Below are positions 54,901 through 64,000 of a stretch of DNA of 64,000 bases, piece after piece. Position numbers and translations under genes: made by a program. Position 1 is the first letter of the stretch; every line of letters begins with the position of its first letter. The stretch is from Atrichornis clamosus (lineage: Eukaryota; Chordata; Aves; Passeriformes; Menuridae), in the NCBI GenBank assembly GCA_013400975.1, contig WBMZ01000343.1:62001-126000 (forward strand), in the 5' to 3' direction. The notes beneath the pieces were generated by a model. That model was not told the DNA's origin. It was given only the letters and a program-made list of their open reading frames with translations, and made no database searches.

Positions 54901-57900
54901 CTGCCCCAGTAGCTCTCCAGCTGATGTCTGCTGCTTTCCCTGACACTGGCAAACAGCTCTCTATGCCTGCTTTGCCTTTGCCCTGTTGGGTTGTGCTAAA
55001 TCAAAAGCCATCCCCTCAATGTGTGTGTAAAAATGTCCAAACACCCATTTTTGAACTCCCAAGTGGGCTTTGCAGCTTCTCTGCTGTCCCAGCCTTGCTT
55101 TAAAAGTATGTGCTGAACTACACTGTGTCCACAAAGAGAAACATGCCAGTTCAGTAAAAAAGATAATTAAGATTTTATTGAAAACATACACCAGGAAGAA
55201 TGTCTGCTTTAAAACTGCCTCCCTGCATGTAAGTATAGGCTCTACCTTTTGTTTTCAGCTGAGGAATGAACAAACCACCCAGCAAGGATTTACAAGGAAT
55301 GCTTATTAAGAAACAGCAGTTTCAAAGAAGAGTCTGAACTGCAAGATGCAAAAATACTAATGGTGACATGAAGCAGGTTGGAGCTGCAAACAGAGTGTCC
55401 TTTCATGTTCAGTAATTTCACTCCTGGCAGCTGCCACCAGCTGATTCCCTGTTCTGTCTGCCCAAGAGCTGTGTAGGTGTATATATGTCACACATATGTC
55501 AAAGGGGAAAAAAAAGGATGGAAAATACCTTGTTCTTAATGGGAATACGTCTGTCTCACAAAGTTTAAAATGGAGAGCTTTTTCCTCACAGAATTGAAAC
55601 CCATTTAAAATTTAGATCCATATAAAATAGCCCCCCCTCCAAAACTTTAAAGAACAAATTAGCTTGTTCTGTGGCATCTCACCAGGCTGTGGAATTTATG
55701 AAAACCACATTCCTTGGATTCTAAAACACTGGCTATCCCGCTGCTCTTTCAAATAATGTTGATTTTGCTGACTAGTCTCTCTGAGAGCCAGCACAGTTGT
55801 CTAATTGCAAGTAAATAATCTCGGAACAAATCCGTGTTTGACATACTGTCATACTAGCATTTACTGTTTTGCAAAAGGGATTTACTTCAAGGATATTGAA
55901 AAATTCCACTGGTGTTTAAGGGGAGTAGCAACTGTGACCCTCTATAAATTAAAATGCTTGACCCTGCTATGTGATATAGAAGATCCAAAGTATTTCACAA
56001 GTCCAGATCAGTAAAGGCAGAAAACAAGCCCTCCTTCTGAAGGTGAGGTATTATGTTCACACAAACATCCATGAGGACTATGAAGGTTTACAGGGGTGAG
56101 CTATTTAAAGCTCAGGCTCTGAGGCTCACGTGCAGCCCCAAGAGCTTCTCTGGGAATGTACAGGGTTGATTATAAAGGTCTACCCTTAGAGATCATGTTG
56201 CTAGGAAAGGACATGCGGGCCACATTCAGAGCCGCTATTAAAGTGCTTAAGGGGGACCCTGGTGCCGCTGTGATGCCAAAGTTCAAGAGCTTCACGAGTC
56301 CTGCAGACCACCTACAACCTCTATATTCGAGGGCAGATGGAGTCATGAAATCCAGTCTAAAAGCCTGGAATGGGCAGCCTGTGCATGGCCCACTACTGCT
56401 CTTCTGAGACCCTTGCAGGGCAGGCTGGGATAACGCAGGGGCTCAAGCGCCAATTGCCCCACTGGTGCTGACTGTAATGAATGTAATGTAAAGTTGTAGT
56501 GGTGACACTAGGACGAGTGCCTGTAGAGAAGGGCTTTCCTGGCTGACATGTCACAACTCCTTTTCTCTGGCCATACGAGCCAGGACCTAGCCACCTGGCA
56601 TAGGAACAAGCTCTGAAGCTTGTTCATCATGGTTTTGGATGAGGACACCACAGCAGCAACATGGGCACAGCAGTCTGCACGGCCTGTGGCACTGGACAGC
56701 CCCAACCCTCCAAACCTCTGAGCCTTGCAGAGGAACTACAAATATCCAGGACAAGGCAGATGATGGGAATCTGAAGTGCAGGCTCAGCTCCAGGGATTAC
56801 ATACACACACACACACATTGAATATTGTGTCCAGTAACAAGAAGGATGCTGGACTGAATTTCCATCTTTCACTCTTTGATTGAACATAAGAAGCTACACT
56901 GTGTGTTGGGGCTTTTTCCATCACCAGTATGAAGATACAGAACCATACCTCCCTTTGGGAAATTCTTTAAGAGTTGATGTTTATGATGTCATCCTTGTGG
57001 TTGCTATTTTCATTTGCATCAGCACTGCTTACTCTAGCTCTTGTTTAATATAGCCACGGAAAGAATGCATCCTTTTCTAGCACAGCCACTGTAAATCACA
57101 GTCACTGTATAACCTGTTTGAAAAGGGGTGCAGAGCTCATTATAAGTTCCAGTGATTCCCGAGTTACCTCACTACGATGCTCCATTAAACCAGTGAGCCT
57201 CATTCAGGCACAAACCAAATTCTGAGCGTGATGCAAAATTCCCAAACATCGTTAGATGTAGGCAGGGGTTTGAGGGTTTTAAGAAGAACATTTTCCAGGT
57301 TCTCTCAGTCTCAGTGCTGAATTCAACATGTCTTGTACCATGGAGTGTTATAAGACAAAGAGGTGACAGACCAAGGACAATTAAGTTTGCATCTCGTATT
57401 TTTACATGACTGAATACTTCTTTCTTTTTACTATTCATTTGCAGTACATGGAGTGAAGAGTTTTAGCCTGTGACATATTTTAGTTGTAACTTCTTTAATA
57501 TTCCCATTATAATACAGAGACAAAACTGGCTTATTGCGAATAAACTTAATAGAAATATTCATAAGAAACAACAAAAATGTTCTGTGACTAATGAAAGCAC
57601 TCAGATTACCTATCCAGATGTCTAAAAGGTCCTGCTAATAACAAGTTTGTATTTGTCTGAAAAGTCAAACTATTGAAGCACAGTCAGTGTGATGGAAGCG
57701 TATGAAGTTTTGTTTAAATTCTTGGCTCCTACAGGGAAATACTGTCTCTTTGGATTTGTGTACATCTGTTTCTATCTGAAACTAAAATCCAAGGAAACAG
57801 GACCTGGAACAGTTTTTGGTGTTGATTCAAGTGGTGCATAAGAAATCAGGTCAGTTTTCTCACTGGATCAGTACCAATTTCACTATTTCCAGTCAAAGAA

Positions 57901-60257
57901 GTTATGATGCTTGTTCTTAAAAAGTTCTTGAATGGGACTGCATAAAAAACTCCAGCGTGTCAAGCCAGTTCTTTAGGACTTTGTGCTGCCCATGGAGAGA
58001 TCACTCATAAATGCTGCTAACAAATTTGCCCTTTGTGACCTCATGCTGTGAAGTTACCTCAATAATTAAAAGAGTTCCTATATCAAATAACAAAGCCCCT
58101 TTTTTGACAGTGGAATGTGTAATGTTTGTAGATTTTCCTCTCCAGTAAGCTGTCAACATTTTCAAAGAAAAACAGGAAGATTTCTAGTGGGGAGATCACA
58201 AGGTAGGGAGTCGGGAGGTCTAGGTTTATTCCCGGCCCTGTCACCATCACATTACATGATACACAGTTCCTCTCTGCTTTGTTTTCTTTATTTCCCACAC
58301 AACAGCATTGTTCCTGATGGACTCTGGGCTGTGCTCTGGGTACTGAGGACCACTGGGAAAGCGCTGGGAGCAGGAGATGTTCCCAGTCATCCAGAACTCC
58401 TGGAAACATCCAGCAGTGTGAATTTTCAGAAAATGCTTCTGAAAAATTTCTGTACAGTTTTTTGCCTCTCTGAAAAGTTCAGCTGCTTTGCAGGGAATAT
58501 TAACCACTTTCCCATGAATACACGGACTGGCCACAAAGGTGCCATTATAACAGTTGTCATTTAATCCAATGTTTGTCTTAAGCAATAAATTTTCAGCAAT
58601 AATCCAATAATATTTCCCTGGGATCCCAAATGGCTTCTTTTTTTCCTTTTCTTTTTTTGAGGCTGAATTAACAGTTACGTAATATAAGGGGGGAGTTTTT
58701 TGCTTTTGCTTTATAAATGATTTTTTGTTAGGCACAGTGGAAAAAGAAAGCCATATAACAATTCGAAATGAAGCCATCTGGCTTTGTGTCCATCTAACAA
58801 TGTTAACAAATATCCCACATCTAAAAGAAATATGAAGCACAGTTTCTATGCCATGTTCAATTACTTCACTTCGAAGGAGCATAACACGTACATATATATA
58901 TTAAATGAGGCACATACTTCTTCATTTTTTTTCCCATGGCATTTCATTACTTCCTTGCCTGTTTCAGTGATCTTGCCTCCACTGTGGTGAGCCTTAAAAA
59001 ATCAGAAAAAAATTCTCAAAGCCATGATCTTACATGATCTCCCCTTGGTGTGGGACCCTACCTTTCAGACAGCAGAAGGCAGGTTACCCAGATGTGACTA
59101 CAGGTAAACTACTCCACATGAAGGGAAAATGGAAGGGAATTGCAGTTGTCACCAGGATGCAGCCCTTAATTTACTTCAAAGTAACTTGTTGACTTGTCCC
59201 ATACCCTAATGGGTTTACATTTCCAATATGTGAGCAGCTTGGATGATGCAAGATAAAAATTAAAAATGAAAATATGAAACATGTCTCTCTGCCTGTTGGC
59301 ATTTTGATATTGCTTGTGGGAAGAAAAAGAAAAGAGCAGAAGGGATTTCAAGCTTAAATCCAGGCTACTGAGAAAGTCTTACAATTAGTCTACACCCAGT
59401 CTTCCCTAATGTGTGGTCTCCAAGACTTCAGAAGGGAGACTGTGAAACAGTTGTGAAAAAAATTTAAAAACTCACACACGCACACATATTCCCACAGATG
59501 CAAACAAGCAAGCAGGCAAAGCAGGAGAAAATAAAACTAAATATATAAAACTAGCTAAATAAAAATCCTGTATGAAGCCTAGCCTAAGTATTTGACTGTA
59601 GTGAAAACTACTTTGGCAAAGTAATCTTTGGACTTCCTTTTTCCTCCCCCAACCCATTAGGAGGTACTTCAGTAAGGAGGACCAATAACACTGGAAAACA
59701 TCTTCGGTGAACACACAACTTTCATCAGCAAATGGAGCTGTGCTCACACAGTGAAAGGACTTTACAGAACAACACCACAAAGAGACACGGAGTTTGTGTG
59801 GACAAGCCTGTCTGTTTGGAAGTGCTTATTTTAATGCTCATTTCTGTAAAGCCACAAGCCAACAGAATGACTCTGGCCCTTCCACCACAAGCAGGTAGGA
59901 CAGCTGTGATGAAACAGCTCTGCTTGGAAGTGAAGATGGGCATCTCTGTAGCTGCAGCTGTATTTTGGTTAGGAGGGAATTGCACCTCTCTTGGATTCTC
60001 CTCCAGGAGTTGGTATCTGTCTCGTGTATTATACAGTGCACTGCCCCTCATGTGAGCCCAGAGGAGACGGGCTATGCCTAAGGACTTGTGCTGCTGCAGA
60101 TCCTTTCATCCCTCCTCTCCCACTGCTGAAGGAAACTGTGGATGCCAGAGAGAAGAAAATACAAAAGAGCTTCTTCAGGGCTTGATCTCTGCACCTCTAC
60201 AGGCCCAGGACTTACACAGCTGAGTAAGCAAATCCATCAGACAGCCGAGCTTTAAGT
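48956..60257. other. Intergenic, no gene recognised
   Basis: Mixed AT-rich and moderately GC-rich stretches (52.6-53.1 kb, 54.6-54.9 kb). Frames of 100-211 codons occur but none resembles a known protein or has convincing exon borders. A short (AC)7 lies at 56803-56816. Confidence 0.55.
58247..58882 (-). other. Longest open frame in the window, 211 codons, unrecognised
   Basis: Begins with ATG and stays open for 636 bp. The translation is Lys-rich in the middle (KKEKEKKK, from a T-rich plus strand) with several Cys and NxS/T sites downstream, but no domain I recognise. There is no CpG island or clear splice context. In 64 kb read six ways one such frame can occur by chance. Confidence 0.15.
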
Positions 60258-60278
60258 TAAATAAATAAATAAATAAAT
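60258..60278. repeat. (TAAA)n microsatellite
   Basis: Five pure TAAA units plus one base. Confidence 0.9.
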
Positions 60279-60279
60279 G

Positions 60280-63200
60280 TTGATATATTGAACTCCTAAT
60301 TTATATATAGCACCCACAAATTATCATTTGAGCCTCTCAAAAGGTGAGAACAATTTGGCATACATATTAACAATCGCAGTATGTAGTTCTTGTTTAAAAA
60401 AAAAAGAAATCCAAGGAGCATCTTGCCTTCCAAGAGGGGAGCCAGGGGCACACACCAACAGTGGTGGGACTCCAGCAGATGGGAATGGGCTCTGTACCAG
60501 GGCATGGGGTCTTGTCCTGGGAATCCTGATGTTTGCTTGCACACACACGCGTGCTCAGCTAATGCAACTCTGCTGATAGTATCAAAAGCTTTTCTTCTTC
60601 TTTTTCATGACCAGCTGTGGTTTTGACTCATTTGTTCCAGAACTGTGCAGCTAACTCTAACCAGCTATCTAAAATTAAAGATCTTAGCTGGCTTTTCCTT
60701 TTCTTTTTTTTTGTTCTTTTTTTTTTAATGTGGTTTCCTTATATTCTGTCTTCCTTTCTGCTCTTGTGACTGAAAGGAGCTCATGTAGGTGTCCTAAGAC
60801 AGGGGAGAAGAGTTCAGAAATCCTGTATGGCGTCATCTTCACGTAGGCGAACGTGTCTGAGAGAGCATTGAAATCTTCCGTGTCTCTGCCGAAGACTTTC
60901 TCTTTTTCCTGGTGACACAAGTGTTTTCTTTGCCATTAGCTCACCATGTGGGAATCGGTGTCCTAACATGCATAACAGTGCAGCAAAAGTTTAGAATATG
61001 CTACAAAGCTTAATGGCAAAAATATGTGTAGAATCAAATAAATCAAAATCTTGCTTTTGGACTGGTTTCTGTGGGTGGAAGGTTGTTCCTGTATTTCATT
61101 TTAAAGCCTTCATTCATTCCTGCAAAAGAATGCTATCTGTTTTGGTTTTAACTTGATCAACTTCACACAGTTTTTCACATGCAACAGTCTATAAAATGCA
61201 AAAGCTGCACTAACCATTAGACAACAGATTTAAGATACCTCTTTACTATCTTGGTTTTTTTACACGATATATTTTTTTAAGTATGTAATGTTTACAGTTT
61301 GTCAGAAAGTGATGCCTTTTACTCATCTTAGAGGGCTTAGCACCAGAGATTTCATCAAATGGGTGTCTCTTCGCCAAGTAGTTAGGCTGAAAGAGATGAT
61401 CCTTTTTAGCATAAACTCACAAAAATATGTCCTGTTGAGGCCTCCCAATATGATGTAACATTAAAAAATAGATATAAACATAGGAATTATTCAGTGAGGT
61501 TTTGCAATCTTGACAAACTACCCATTAAAAGATGGATCTTTATCCTAAGAGGGAAAGCTATTCTTAGCATCAGAACTGAGCCACTGTCAAAGTAAGTGAA
61601 AGAGGAGCTGTATTTGTTCACAAGTAGTCCAAATTTGTATAAACCTTGAAAAAATTCCAAACAAAAAGAAAGACTGTTGAATTTTGCATCAACATGTAGA
61701 GAACTCCAGTAGAAACCTTAGGAGTGTTACTAATGAAGCAAGAGGGGAAAGGTCAGGGTGGGCAACCACCCCAAGAAGCAGCAGGGGAAGGTTGATGAGT
61801 GCAACGTCTCCTGATAGCACCTGGACTGGTGGCCTGTGAAGAACCCAGTTGGTCTGTGTGCAGCTTCCCAGGACACCCAGACTGGGAGACACGGAGGTGG
61901 GCCAGGCTGAGTAAGTGATGACTCAACTTCTAGAAGGTATGAAAGAGGCACATACAAACTCAGACCATTGTCACCAATCCATGAAGAAACCAGGACACGT
62001 GGGGAGGACTTGATAGCTGGCATCCCTTGTTCTACTTGCCGAGGAGTCCCAACCAGACCACCTGGGTACTCATATCTGCTTGTCTGAATGCATGGATTTG
62101 GGTATACACCCCTCCTGGTGCTTGTCAACATAAGCATATGAACACAAGAATGTGAGTGAAATTTACTCCACTTTACTAATAAAATCACCTTCCCCTCTCT
62201 GAAGGTTTGCCTTGATCTTTGCTAGATCACTGGTAGTGTTGCAACATTATTTCTTACAGATGTATGGGAAATTCTGGCTTTCAAACAACTTTGTGTGTTG
62301 TTATGAATCAGCGATTGCTCTGCTGCCTGCTTGCAGTGAGTGCGGGCAGGTTCCAGACCAATTTGCCTCTAATAGCATAAAAAAGGAGTTACATATCCAA
62401 ACCCATTATATGTTTGTTTAAATGTATTGGATTTGCAAGGCTTTCCTTTCTGCCAGTAAAATCCAAAAAAAAAAGGTAATCTTCTCAACGTGCAGTGAAA
62501 CCCTGACTCCGCAGAAACCAGTGGCACATATCCCATTGATTTCAGAAAGGCCAAGTTTGCAGCAACGGCTTCTGGTCTTCCAAGCTGTTGAATGTGAAAG
62601 CTGAGAGCAAAGGATGTCTGTAAAGACACCACCTTACCAGGCTCTCTAGAGCTAGCACTGTCAGAAAGAGCAAAAGCAGTAAAACTACCCTAATAAGAGA
62701 ATATTCAAAGAGAAGAGCAGTTGAAGTTCAAGCAGATATTTAATAGCTTTTAAAGAACTAAACAACACCCACTCCTAAAGAGAGGAAAAGTAAACAGCAT
62801 CTTTCCCACTAACATTAATGGCAGCTCAGTCCATCTCTCAGGAAACAAGCAGCAATATCTACAACCATGTCTGCACATGTCCTTGAAATGTGTTCATTTC
62901 CTTCATATGCAGGTTTTAATAAACTGCCATCCTGTCTTAGAGCAGCACCTAAAACACAGGCTGACTTTTTCATCAAAATGGTTTCCAATGCAATAGTGTG
63001 CTTTTCATCAAAATTGAAACTTTTAAAAATATGTTGACACAAGTCAACTCCACTGCCAAAGTCTTTCAGCATAAATGTTTCAAGAAAAGCCGTATTTCAA
63101 GAAAATAAATTTCAGCATACATTATGAAATTTCATTTCAGCATTTGGAAAATATGTTTCTATTTGTCTTATATTAATTTTAAAATAATTTGAATCGCTTA

Positions 63201-64000
63201 TGGCATGTTATACAATACTGCAGTTAGCAAATGACAACATAGAACAATGTAATAAAAACTAACACCATAGCTGAAATATTTTATTCCTTTACTGGGTGTT
63301 ACTATCTTTTAAAATCATTACTCTGCACTGCTTTCTATCACTGAATGAAACCTCTTTCCTTGATCACAGTGTCTCCTGTTTTTTGCAAAGATCTGGTATG
63401 TCACTCCCATCCAAGTATTTCCTGTTTGTATTGGAACTGAACAGTCTGATAAATTTCAACACAACAGAAATCAGGGACACCTACACTGAGAAGATAAAAT
63501 GCTTTAATGTGTAATAAACAGAAGTCAAACTTTATGATTATTTAAAACAATATTCTCAAATATAGTTGCTCTGAAGTAATAAACTGATTTCAAAGCACTA
63601 AAAATGGCATAAATTAATACCAAAATGTAAAATCATAACATAATAAATACAACAAACATTAAAAAATTTTAACTCAAAATTTCAAATTTCAACGCATAAT
63701 TTACAGTTTTCTAAGTAGACAGTATTAAAAAAAAAAATTATACCATGGAGTGTAGAAAAAAAGGTTCAAATATCATTTATCTTTTAATTCAGAATAAAAA
63801 TAAATTTTCAAAGCAAAGTTTCCTGAACATTTAAATCCCATGTTTTGATCAGAACTGATATTTACACAAACGAGTTAGAAGAAAAATCCTTTCTAAAAAA
63901 TGCCACATGTTATAGAACAGCATGAGCATTTAATCAAAACTGTTTAAATTCAGAGTGGTATTAATAAACCATGAAGGAATTCAGTCATTGTTCCAATATC
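60280..64000. other. Intergenic, no gene recognised
   Basis: AT-rich, with several long A/T runs toward the right edge. No exon, RNA gene or named repeat could be supported. Confidence 0.55.

Noticed and set aside
56156..56407. 83-codon frame with GDPGAA suggestive of a collagen-like COLEC12 exon
   Set aside because: Only one Gly-X-Y-like triplet and no repeat; the rest does not fit COLEC12.
62815..63072. 85-codon minus-strand frame with a protein-like composition
   Set aside because: No recognisable family, no splice borders and no promoter features.

Overview
The window is vertebrate nuclear DNA, almost certainly from a bird. It is AT-rich with long introns. It carries several CR1-type LINE fragments, some ending in the diagnostic 8-bp ATTCTGTG-like 3' repeats, and one solo endogenous-retrovirus LTR of a kind common in songbird and other neoavian genomes. 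Gene order matches the vertebrate ENOSF1 / TYMS / CLUL1 block (human 18p), seen here in reverse orientation. There are no operons or bacterial features.

Layout. (1) 1-7.7 kb, plus strand: scattered, decayed exons of ENOSF1 in the right order and orientation. One carries an in-frame TAG and has lost two of the three expected metal ligands, so ENOSF1 looks like a unitary pseudogene here. A GC-rich stretch at 2.2-3.9 kb in its largest intron holds a solo LTR. (2) 8.8-17.1 kb, minus strand: a complete TYMS (thymidylate synthase) gene. It has seven coding exons with sizes equal to those I recall for human exons 2-6, 301 aa, and a CpG-rich promoter with E2F and GC-box motifs. (3) 17.1-20.8 kb: intergenic DNA with a CR1 fragment about 200 bp upstream of the TYMS promoter. 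(4) 20.8-32.25 kb, minus strand: a complete CLUL1 (clusterin-like 1) coding region in seven exons, 461 aa, with all ten clusterin cysteines and one GC-AG intron. (5) 32.3-64 kb: no recognisable coding exon, CpG island or structural RNA; only CR1 remnants, microsatellites and small inverted or direct repeats. By human synteny COLEC12 would lie further to the right, but none of its exons was recognised here.

The genes are neighbours by synteny rather than a pathway. TYMS makes dTMP in the S-phase cell. CLUL1 is a secreted clusterin relative known from cone photoreceptors. ENOSF1 is a mitochondrial enolase-superfamily sugar-acid dehydratase whose 3' end overlaps TYMS antisense in human. I found no evidence for a novel multi-gene system. 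The most informative observation is the exon-by-exon decay of ENOSF1 next to an intact TYMS. Exon calls come from reading-frame, splice-site and recalled-protein comparison by eye; no alignment was run.
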